From positions 1-52,475 of the forward strand of contig JACPRD010000078.1 in the NCBI GenBank assembly GCA_016190145.1: a stretch of DNA of 52,475 nt, read 5' to 3'. The notes beneath the pieces are model-generated. The model worked only from the letters and a program-made list of their open reading frames with translations. It made no database searches and had not been told where the DNA came from. This DNA comes from Planctomycetota bacterium. Lineage in GTDB: Bacteria > Planctomycetota > MHYJ01 > WSZJ01. The translations under genes were made by a program, and so were the position numbers. Below are positions 10,486-18,049 of this stretch, piece after piece (the stretch's first letter is position 1; each line of letters starts with the position of its first letter).

Positions 10486-13400
10486 GTGACGAATCCCTCC
10501 CAGTCCCAGGCTACGTCCCGCACCGTCTCCGCTTCGAACCTGCGCTCCGAAATCGAGTCGCATCACGGGTACCTGCCCGCCTTCTACGGCCCCGCCCTCG
10601 AAATCCCGGAAGTCCTCGAAAACCTGTGGCGCCAGTACATGGCAGCCTGGGTCCAGAACCCCCTCCCGGTCCTCTTCAAACAGAAACTCGCCGCCTACCT
10701 CGCCCGCTTCTGCCCCAGCCCCTACTGCCTCGTCGCCCACTCGTGCTCGCTTCACGCGCTGGGAATCTCCGGCTCCGACATCCTCGCGCTTCTCGAACAG
10801 TGCGCGCCGAGGGAAGCTGTGCACCTGGAGGGCCCTCTTCGGGTCCTGGCCTCCTGTCCCGGGCCTCTGACGGGCTGGCCGGAATCCGAGGTGGAGCAGG
10901 CCATTCTGCAGTGCGCCGCCGCCGTCTATCTCGATCTCCCGAACATCGCGAATTACCGCACCGAGCTGCACCGGATTCTCGGTCCCGCGCTCTACCCGAA
11001 CCTGCTCGCTCTTCTCGCCTACGTGCGGACGTGCCACTACTGGGTGGAGGCTCACCCGGGGATCGTTCCGGTGGCGGACCGCGCGGTGCAGGAGCACCTC
11101 GGGCCGATGACGCGCGAGGCGCCGATGCTCGGCCAGTTCCTGCAGGAGTACGTGGTGCGCGTGCAGGGAGAGCGCCAGCGCTCCAGCGCCCGGCTCGCGG
11201 CGGTCCGTGTTTCGGAGGCCGCGATTGACCGGCAGAAGAGGTTTCACATTCTTGCCGACGGGGTGCGCGACGTCCTTTACCGGCTGAGGTTCAAGCCGTC
11301 GCTCGCTCTCGAGTACGTGAGTCCCGCGATCGCGGAGGTGACGGGGTACACGCCGGAGGAGTTCTACGCCGATCCCCAGCTGGCGGTGCGGATCGTGCAT
11401 CCGGACGATCGCCGGCACGCGCCAGAGCTGCGGGGGCAGATGCAGGGGCAGACGGTCGTTCTCCGGTGGATGCGGCGCGACGGCGTCCCGGTCTGGACGG
11501 AGCACTGCGTGACGGCCTTTCTGGACGCGGCCGGCGAGGTGGAGGCGATCGAGGGGGTGGCCCGCGACATCACGGAGAGGAGGCGTTCCGAGGAGCGGAT
11601 GCGGCTTCTGCACGGGCTGGCCGAGGCGATGAACGAGGCCGAGAACGTGGAGGCGGCGCTGGAGGCGGCGATCTCGCGCGTGTGCGTCGCGACCGCGTGG
11701 GAGATGGGCGAGGCCTGGCTGCCGCCCGCCTACGGGAGCCCGCCCGAGTGCGCGGCGGTCTGGAGCCGCAGGGCCGAGGAGGCCCGCGGACTCGCCGAGG
11801 CCGGTCGCGGCGCGCCGGGCGGCGGATTCGTCGAACGGTGCTGGAAGAAGGGGACCGCGATCTGGATCCCGGACGTCGCGACCGATCCCGACTTCGACCG
11901 CAAGGAAATGGCCGCGAAGCTCGATCTGCACTCGGCCTCCGTCATCCCCGTCCTCACCGGCAACGAGGTCGCCGCGCTGCTCGTCTTCTACGCCGCGGAG
12001 AAGCGGGGCGAGGACCGCGGTTTCCTCGATCTCGTCTCGACGGTCGCCGCTGGCCTGGGATCCGTCGTCCGCCGGAAACACGCCGAAGCGGCCCTGCGCA
12101 GCGCCGAGGAACGATTCCGCTCCATCGCCGAATCCACGCACGACGCCGTGGTGGTGGCGGACGGCTCGGGGCGCGTGCAGTGGTGGAACCGCGGCGCGCG
12201 GGAGATGTTCGGATACGAGAACAAGGAGATCCTCGGGGAGCCGGTAACGCGCCTCATGCCGGAACGATTCGTGGCGGCGCACCTGGAAGGGATCGAGCGG
12301 GTCCGCAGTGGAGGCGAGGGGAAATTCGTGGGGAAAACGGTGGAGGTCGATGCCCTGCGGCGCGACGGGACCGAATTCCCCGTCGAGGTGTCGCTGTCCT
12401 CATGGAAGAGCGGCGACCGGCTCTATTTCGGGGCCATTCTCCGGGACACCACGGCCCGGCGGAAGCTGCAGGAGGAACTCGCCGGCACCCAGCGGGAGAT
12501 CGCGATCGGCGAAGTGGCGCGCGGGCTGGCGCACGAGTGGAACAACATGTTCACCGTGATCCTGGGAAACGTCATTCTCCTGCGCCAGCGCCTGCCGGAG
12601 GACGACGCGCTCCGCGAGCACGTCGCGCACATCCAGCGGGCCGCGGAGCGCGCGGCCGCGCTCACGCGGCAGCTGCAGGTGTTCGCGAGAAAGGCCGCCA
12701 CCCGGCCGGAATCGCTTCTCGTCAATTCCGTCGTTTCGGAACTGGAGCCGATGCTCCAGCGCCTCGCGGGGAAGGACGTCGCCGTGAGCTCGCTTCTCAC
12801 GCAGGACCTGGCTCCCATCCACGCCGACCCGGCGCTGATCGGGCAGCTCCTGGTGAACCTCGTGGTCCGCTCCCGCGACGCGATGCCGTCGGGCGGACGG
12901 ATCTGCATCGAGACCTCGTGGGTCGAGACCCCGGAGAGCGCGACGCGCCTCGCCGGAGATCCGGGCCGGCCCTGGGTCGCGCTCACGGTTTCCGACAGTG
13001 GCAGCGTTGACGGCGGAAGTGAATCCGGCGTCGCGGCGGAGGAGAGTTCCACTCCGTCCGACTGGGCGCTCGGGGCCGCCGCGATTCCTGCCGTCGCCCG
13101 CCAGTGCGGGGGACTTCTTCAGGTCCTTCCCGCGCAGGGCCGGGGAACAATGATCCGGATCTCCTGGCCCCGGCACGACGCCGCCGCCGAGGACTGGGCG
13201 CCTTCCGGCGAATTCCCCCGGGGAACGGAAACGGTGCTCGTCGTCGAGGACGAGCCCATGGTCAGGTACACCGCGGCCGCCGCGCTACGGCGCTGCGGCT
13301 ACCGCGTCCTCGAAGCCCGCCAGGGCTCCTCCGCGGACGCGATGCTGCAGCCCGTCGACGAGGCCGTCGCGCTCGTGGTCACGGACCTGGCGCTGAGGGG

Positions 13401-13602
13401 CGTGAGCGGCCGGGATGTCGCCCGCACCGCCGCGCGCCGCTGGCCCGGAGTCCGGATTCTCTTCATCTCGGGCCACACCGAAACCGTCGTCCTACACCAT
13501 CTCCCCGCGGATCTTCCGGCGGCGTTCCTCGCGAAGCCGTTCACGCCCGAGGCGCTCGCCCGCAAGGTGAGGCAGGTGCTCGACGCAGGTCAGAGCGCCT
13601 GA
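10486..13602 (+). CDS. Hybrid sensor histidine kinase (AhpD-like-PAS-GAF-PAS-HisKA-REC) with degenerate ATPase domain
   Basis: The GTG start is chosen because GGAGG lies 7 bases upstream; the product has 1038 residues and no membrane segment. Domains in order: an alpha-helical N-terminus (about 40-225) resembling the AhpD/carboxymuconolactone-decarboxylase fold (CPSPYCLVAHSCSLHALG at 76-93), PAS (about 250-370), GAF (about 378-530), PAS (about 543-660), HisKA with the phospho-acceptor H683 in LAHEWNN, an HATPase-like region (about 740-895) and a receiver (about 915-1035) with D922, phospho-acceptor D967 and K1017. The ATPase region is abnormal: the N-box reads NLVVRSRDAM, Arg replacing the catalytic Asn at 795, and no GTGLGL lid is visible. 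It is probably not an active kinase on its own, but may be a phosphatase or phosphorelay element. Confidence 0.85.
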   Translation: MTNPSQSQATSRTVSASNLRSEIESHHGYLPAFYGPALEIPEVLENLWRQYMAAWVQNPLPVLFKQKLAAYLARFCPSPYCLVAHSCSLHALGISGSDILALLEQCAPREAVHLEGPLRVLASCPGPLTGWPESEVEQAILQCAAAVYLDLPNIANYRTELHRILGPALYPNLLALLAYVRTCHYWVEAHPGIVPVADRAVQEHLGPMTREAPMLGQFLQEYVVRVQGERQRSSARLAAVRVSEAAIDRQKRFHILADGVRDVLYRLRFKPSLALEYVSPAIAEVTGYTPEEFYADPQLAVRIVHPDDRRHAPELRGQMQGQTVVLRWMRRDGVPVWTEHCVTAFLDAAGEVEAIEGVARDITERRRSEERMRLLHGLAEAMNEAENVEAALEAAISRVCVATAWEMGEAWLPPAYGSPPECAAVWSRRAEEARGLAEAGRGAPGGGFVERCWKKGTAIWIPDVATDPDFDRKEMAAKLDLHSASVIPVLTGNEVAALLVFYAAEKRGEDRGFLDLVSTVAAGLGSVVRRKHAEAALRSAEERFRSIAESTHDAVVVADGSGRVQWWNRGAREMFGYENKEILGEPVTRLMPERFVAAHLEGIERVRSGGEGKFVGKTVEVDALRRDGTEFPVEVSLSSWKSGDRLYFGAILRDTTARRKLQEELAGTQREIAIGEVARGLAHEWNNMFTVILGNVILLRQRLPEDDALREHVAHIQRAAERAAALTRQLQVFARKAATRPESLLVNSVVSELEPMLQRLAGKDVAVSSLLTQDLAPIHADPALIGQLLVNLVVRSRDAMPSGGRICIETSWVETPESATRLAGDPGRPWVALTVSDSGSVDGGSESGVAAEESSTPSDWALGAAAIPAVARQCGGLLQVLPAQGRGTMIRISWPRHDAAAEDWAPSGEFPRGTETVLVVEDEPMVRYTAAAALRRCGYRVLEARQGSSADAMLQPVDEAVALVVTDLALRGVSGRDVARTAARRWPGVRILFISGHTETVVLHHLPADLPAAFLAKPFTPEALARKVRQVLDAGQSA

Positions 13603-13625
13603 AGAAGGCGAGCGCCGGCGGCGGC

Positions 13626-14201
13626 CTATCCCTGGAACTTCCTCAGGAGCGCCCTCAGGCGCTCGCTCGCGCTCGACATCCGGCTTTTGACCGTGCCGAC
13701 GGGAATCTCGAGGATCTCCGCGATCTCCGCATACTTGAGCCCCTCGAATTCGGACAGCAGCACCACCATCCGCTCCTTCTCCGGAAGCTGGTCCACCGCC
13801 TTCCGCACCGCCGCGCGCGCCTCGACCCCCAGCGCCGACTCGTCCGGCCCCGCCCCCGCGTCCGGAAAGTCCGGCGCGCCCGATTCCTCGTCGGAAGAGC
13901 CGAGAAACGAAAAGAGCGCCGGGCGCCGCTTCGACCGCCGCCCCTCGTTGATCCAGATGTTGCGCGCGATCTTGAACAGCCACGTGTTCACCTGCGCCGT
14001 GGGCTCCCAGGTCGCCGCCGCCTTCCACACCGCGATGAACACCTCCTGCAGGCAGTCCTCCGCGGCGGCGCGGTCCCAGGACATGCGGTAGAGGAAATTG
14101 AAGAGCGGCCCCTTGTGCGTCTCGTAGAGCTCGCTGAACGCGGCGCGGTCGCCCGTTTTGACGCGCTGCATCAATTCGACGTCGCGTTTCGGGTCGCTCA
14201 T
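13626..14201 (-). CDS. ECF RNA polymerase sigma factor
   Basis: The 191-residue protein has the two-domain ECF layout. Sigma region 2 (about 10-90) contains FSELYETHKGPLFNFLYRM, AEDCLQEVFIAVWKAA and WLFKIARNIWINEGRR. Region 4 (about 128-188) contains LPEKERMVVLLSEFEGLKY and the helix-turn-helix AEIAEILEIPVGTVKSRM. A variable Asp/Gly-rich linker (100-125) joins them. It is convergent with the hybrid kinase. No anti-sigma gene is adjacent; the next gene on the same strand (14541-15413) is a secreted protein, not an anti-sigma factor. The ATG at 14201 has only a weak purine stretch upstream. Confidence 0.9.
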   Translation of the reverse strand: MSDPKRDVELMQRVKTGDRAAFSELYETHKGPLFNFLYRMSWDRAAAEDCLQEVFIAVWKAAATWEPTAQVNTWLFKIARNIWINEGRRSKRRPALFSFLGSSDEESGAPDFPDAGAGPDESALGVEARAAVRKAVDQLPEKERMVVLLSEFEGLKYAEIAEILEIPVGTVKSRMSSASERLRALLRKFQG

Positions 14202-14290
14202 GGCCGCCGTCCGGGGGGAAGAGAGAAACCGGGAAGGGCGGCACGATAGCGGCGCGACGCGTGCGGCGTCAAGGCGACCCGCTCCCGAAG

Positions 14291-14413
14291 CGCGTGAGGA
14301 AGGCGAGCGCCAGCGGCGGTCGGACCTCGCTTCGCTCGCCCACCCTGAGCGAGCGACCAAAGGGAGCGAGTCGAAGGGCCCCGACCGCTCGCCGTCGCTC
14401 GCCTTCTTCACGC
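14291..14413. repeat. REP-like palindromic intergenic element
   Basis: The 339-base gap 14202-14540 holds an imperfect inverted repeat with arms of about 33 bases (14291-14323 and 14380-14413; shared core GAAGGCGAGCG and GGTCGG). Between the arms lies a second, inner palindrome of CTCGCTTCGCTCG / GAGCGAG type. Related pieces occur at 13602-13622, 20136-20167 and 21076-21106. It has the look of a repetitive extragenic palindrome. No gene is seen in the rest of the gap. Confidence 0.6.
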
Positions 14414-14540
14414 GTATCGGGAGCGGCACCCCCGGGAGAATCCCGGCGGATCACCGGCGGAGGATCGTGCCGGACGCAGCTTCCGAAGGATGGCCTGCCG
14501 GCCCGAGAGAAGTTCCCGATCTCGCGGCTACAGTCTCCTC

Positions 14541-15413
14541 TCAATCGTCCTTACCCGCCTCTTCCCCCGTCAGATCCTCTTCCTTCCCCTCCGAGTCGTC
14601 CGTCGGCCGATCCCCGTCGTACCCGCCGCGTGGCGCCTCCCTGGCGGCGGATCCGGGCAGCAGCGTCGGCGGTGCTACGCGCCGGTACGCCTCCGGAACC
14701 TCGTACGTGTCCGCCGGAGCCTCGGCCTCCTCGGCCTTCGTGACCTCGAACTCCTCGCGCACGACCGCGTCCGGGAACACCAGAGTCCAGGTCGCCGCGA
14801 CTGCCATTCCCTTCGCTTTCGCCCACGCCTCCGCCTGTCGCGCCGGAATCAGCCCCGCGGCGCCCAGCGCCGCGGCCAGCCGGTCCAGGCCCGACATCGA
14901 GTCGGCGATCCTCGCCTCGGCGATCACCTCGGTCTTCGACGCGAGCGCCCAGTTCCGCGTTTCCCTCCCCGCGGTCTTCGGCCCCGCACCCGCCTCCCGC
15001 AGCGTCGTCTCGACGTCCGGCGGCGCGAACGCGTCCAGGAACCTCCGCAGACCCGCCTCGTCGTCGCTTCCCGCCACCCGCCCGAGCGCCGTCCTCACGT
15101 CCGCCGCGACCACTGCCCGCGCGGCGGCCCCTTCCTCGAAACTCCACTCGCACCAGGTGCCCGCCGCGTGGTCGATCCGCCGGATCGCCTTCTGGTCCGC
15201 CCGGACGATCCAGGACTCGCGGCTCACGCGGTCGTCGACGCGGACTTTCCCGTCGCCGAGCCACACCACCTCGCGCCGGTCCGACCGTTCCGCGCCGCCT
15301 CCGGGCCGTTCGACTTCCCACGTCGCGCGGCGTTCGAAACGCCAGTCGGCGCTCGCGGGGGCGGTGAAGAGGAGTACGGCGGCGAGGGTGGCCGGCGGGA
15401 GGCGCATGGGCAT
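14541..15413 (-). CDS. Secreted protein of unknown function
   Basis: The 290-residue product has a clean signal peptide (residues about 1-22, LPPATLAAVLLFTAPASA). The mature N-terminal part has the alternating pattern of a lipoprotein-carrier-like beta sheet (VVWLGDGKVRVDDRVSRESW, DHAAGTWCEWSFE), resembling DUF4412-type exported proteins. This is a weak resemblance, not a firm assignment. The C-terminal 40 residues are acidic and low-complexity (DDSEGKEEDLTGEEAGKDD). A second ATG at 15407 would give 288 residues. It is downstream of the diguanylate cyclase on the same strand, with 52 bases between them. Confidence 0.6.
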   Translation of the reverse strand: MPMRLPPATLAAVLLFTAPASADWRFERRATWEVERPGGGAERSDRREVVWLGDGKVRVDDRVSRESWIVRADQKAIRRIDHAAGTWCEWSFEEGAAARAVVAADVRTALGRVAGSDDEAGLRRFLDAFAPPDVETTLREAGAGPKTAGRETRNWALASKTEVIAEARIADSMSGLDRLAAALGAAGLIPARQAEAWAKAKGMAVAATWTLVFPDAVVREEFEVTKAEEAEAPADTYEVPEAYRRVAPPTLLPGSAAREAPRGGYDGDRPTDDSEGKEEDLTGEEAGKDD

Positions 15414-15465
15414 GAGAGATGATACGAAACGGCCGCGCCGGGGGCGGGAAGTCTTCGGAATCCGG

Positions 15466-17877
15466 CTAAGCGGAATTCTCGCTCGCGCCCTGGGGAAGTT
15501 CCTGCGCCTGGCAGACGCGGTTGCGGCCCTGGCCCTTGGCCCGGTAGAGGGCGTTGTCCGCGATGCGCAGGAGGTCGAATTCGGTCGCCATGTCGTCGGT
15601 CAGCGCGCCCACGCCGATCGAAAGCGTGAGACGCACCGCCTTCGCGCCGCGGCCCACCACCGAGAATTTCCGCGTCACGAACCGCTTGCGGAGAAGCTCC
15701 GCCTTCTGCATCGCGTTGTCCAGCGTGCACTCGGGGAGCAGCAGGCAGAATTCGTCGCCGCCGTAGCGCGCCAGGATGTCCACGCCGCGCGACTGCACGC
15801 GGAGGAACCGGGCGACGTGCCTGAGCGTCTCGTCCCCCTTCGGATGGCCGTAAGTGTCGTTCACCGACTTGAAGTGGTCGAGGTCGATCATGAGCAGCGC
15901 CAGCTCGCGCCCGTACCGCCGCGCGCGCTTCACCTCGTCCCCCAGCCTCTTGTCGAAGATGCGCCGGTTGTAGATGCCCGTCAGCTGGTCCGTCTCCGAC
16001 TGCTCCTTCACGACCTTGTAGAGCCGGTTGTTCTCGATGGAGAGCGCGAGGATCTGGGCGAGCGACACGAGCAGGTTCTGGTACTCGGTCCGCACCTGAC
16101 CGCCCGCCTGCGACACCATCACGTCGGTCTCCTTCGGGTCGAGCGCCACCTCGAGCACGCCGATCACGCCCTCGCGGCCGGGGAGGGGAAGGGCGATGTC
16201 GTGCGTGGTGAAGTCGATCTGGGTCTCCTCGCCGCGCGCGATCCGCGCCAGCCGGTGGCCCTTGCTCAGGTCGAACCGCGAGGGGCCCGACTTCGCGGTG
16301 GGGACGGGGAAGCGCTGGACGAGGTGGTGTTCCTCGATCAGGTAGATCGTCGCCGCGGCCAGCGAGAGGCCCGGTTTCTGCATCAGAATCTTCGCCGCCT
16401 TCGCGAGGATCTCGTCCTCTTCGTCGGAAGCGAGCAGGGCCGGCGTCAGCTTCGGGACGTTCTTGATCTTCTCCGTGAGCGCGTAGATCTCGAGCGTCTT
16501 GCGCATCGCGTCCGTCGCCCGCTCCGTCAGGTCGCGCTTCATCCGCTCGTGCGTCGTCAGGTCCCGGAGAGAGCCCAGGATGAAGTCGTGCCCCTGGAGC
16601 TTTACCCGCTGGACCGAAACTTCGACCACCTTCTTCGACTGGTCCGCGCACCGGATGCGCAGGTCGTACCGCTCGCTCGGAACATTACGGCGCTGCGCCC
16701 GCTTCTCCTCCACCCGGTCGTGGCTCTCCTCCGCGACCAGATCTCCCACCCGCAGCCGCCCCGCGCTCACGTCGCTTCGCGCGTACCCCGTGAGCCGCAG
16801 GAACGCGTCGTTCACCATCACGATCTTCTGGGCCTCGAAGTCGAGGATGTACTGGGCGTCGTTGGAGTGTTCGAAGAGGGTGCGGAAGACGTCGGGGCCG
16901 AAGGGATTGGGCTGGGGCTGCGCGGCGGCGGTTTCCGGGGAGAGGTCGTTGGTGGGGGCGGGCGGGAGCGGCGGCGCGACGAGGATGTCGGCGGGGACGG
17001 GCATGCCTTCGACCTCGATGGCGGGCGCGAGGGCGACGAAATCGAGGGGTTCGGGCGCGAGGCCGAGGCTGAGCGAGACGGTGCCGGGGGCGATGACGCT
17101 TTCGAGCGGCGAGCGTCCCAGGCGGGCCGCGGCGTTCAGGCCGAATCCCACGGCCTCCGCCGGAAGCGCGGCGAGCCCGCCGCCCGCCGAAAGCGCCTTC
17201 CGGAGCGCCGCGTCGGACACGGTCTTGAGCGTGCCGTTCTCGAACTCGAGTTCGGCGCGGCGCGAAGCGGCCTCCGCGAGGGGCGACCAGGCGTCGACGA
17301 GAAGGCGGCCCTTGAGGGTGCCGGGCTGCACCAGGATCCGGACCAGGCCGCCCGGCAGCCGCCCGATCTCCCCCTTCCCCGAAATCACGCCGTCGCGCAC
17401 TTCGCGATCCGCCGCCGCGACGAATTCGAAATCGCAGCCGCCGGGCGTGCGGATGCGGATGCGCCGCCCGGGCTCGAGGGCGCCCGAGAGGGCGGAGGCC
17501 CGGGAGGAGATCATGGCGGCGGGGGCTTCGAGGAGGCGCCAGAACGCGTCGGGGGCCAGCTCGGTGATCTCGCCGATGCGCAGGCCGGTTTCGGCCGCGG
17601 TGCGGAAGGCGCGGCTGGCGGCGAGGGATCGGGGGGCGAGGAAGAGGGCGATATCGGCGGCGCGGAGGGCTTCGAGGACGAAATCCGGGGGTTCGAAGTC
17701 CGGGGAGGCGCGGCGGGGGATGACGAGGAGGGAGGAGGGGAAGCCGAGGTCGCGCGCCGCCGCGGCGAGCTGTTCGGCGAGCTTGGCGCCCTCCGGCTCT
17801 GCGACGACGACGAAGGACTCTCCGTCCCGGTAGCCGAAGCTCTCCCTGAGGAGCCTTTCGGCGACGTGGCGATGCAT
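15466..17877 (-). CDS. Diguanylate cyclase with aminopeptidase-like, PAS and GAF-like domains
   Basis: The 803-residue product ends in a complete GGDEF domain: metal-binding MIDLDHFKSVND, the active-site RYGGDEF (GGDEF at 706-710) and an allosteric I-site RGVD five residues before it. It should therefore make cyclic di-GMP with product inhibition. Upstream lie a coiled linker and a GAF-like domain (about 470-640) and a PAS domain (about 333-435, with IVMVNDAFLRLTGYARSDV). The first 300 residues resemble the thermophilic aminopeptidase (M29) fold: VVAEPEGAKLAEQLAAAARD, then IRTPGGCDFEF, GEIGRLPGG and a FENG motif. I do not see the full set of M29 metal ligands, so this part may be a ligand-binding relic. 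The ATG at 17877 is preferred over an upstream TTG. Confidence 0.85.
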   Translation of the reverse strand: MHRHVAERLLRESFGYRDGESFVVVAEPEGAKLAEQLAAAARDLGFPSSLLVIPRRASPDFEPPDFVLEALRAADIALFLAPRSLAASRAFRTAAETGLRIGEITELAPDAFWRLLEAPAAMISSRASALSGALEPGRRIRIRTPGGCDFEFVAAADREVRDGVISGKGEIGRLPGGLVRILVQPGTLKGRLLVDAWSPLAEAASRRAELEFENGTLKTVSDAALRKALSAGGGLAALPAEAVGFGLNAAARLGRSPLESVIAPGTVSLSLGLAPEPLDFVALAPAIEVEGMPVPADILVAPPLPPAPTNDLSPETAAAQPQPNPFGPDVFRTLFEHSNDAQYILDFEAQKIVMVNDAFLRLTGYARSDVSAGRLRVGDLVAEESHDRVEEKRAQRRNVPSERYDLRIRCADQSKKVVEVSVQRVKLQGHDFILGSLRDLTTHERMKRDLTERATDAMRKTLEIYALTEKIKNVPKLTPALLASDEEDEILAKAAKILMQKPGLSLAAATIYLIEEHHLVQRFPVPTAKSGPSRFDLSKGHRLARIARGEETQIDFTTHDIALPLPGREGVIGVLEVALDPKETDVMVSQAGGQVRTEYQNLLVSLAQILALSIENNRLYKVVKEQSETDQLTGIYNRRIFDKRLGDEVKRARRYGRELALLMIDLDHFKSVNDTYGHPKGDETLRHVARFLRVQSRGVDILARYGGDEFCLLLPECTLDNAMQKAELLRKRFVTRKFSVVGRGAKAVRLTLSIGVGALTDDMATEFDLLRIADNALYRAKGQGRNRVCQAQELPQGASENSA

Positions 17878-18049
17878 GAGTGTGTGGCTTCCCCGAACGT
17901 GGCGCGTCTGGGAAGGTCGTTTCTCCCCTGCGGGCAATTTTAGGCGTCTCCCCTGAATATCAAAAGCACAAAAAGGCCTAAACTCATAAAATCAGACGAT
18001 CGAGGGCAGGGTCGGGGAGTTTCCCCGATCCGCTCTCCGGAGATGCCCG

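Noticed and set aside
17878..17937. Upstream TTG start for the diguanylate cyclase
   Set aside because: The added 20 residues show no domain continuation, and the ATG at 17877 begins the aminopeptidase-like domain directly.
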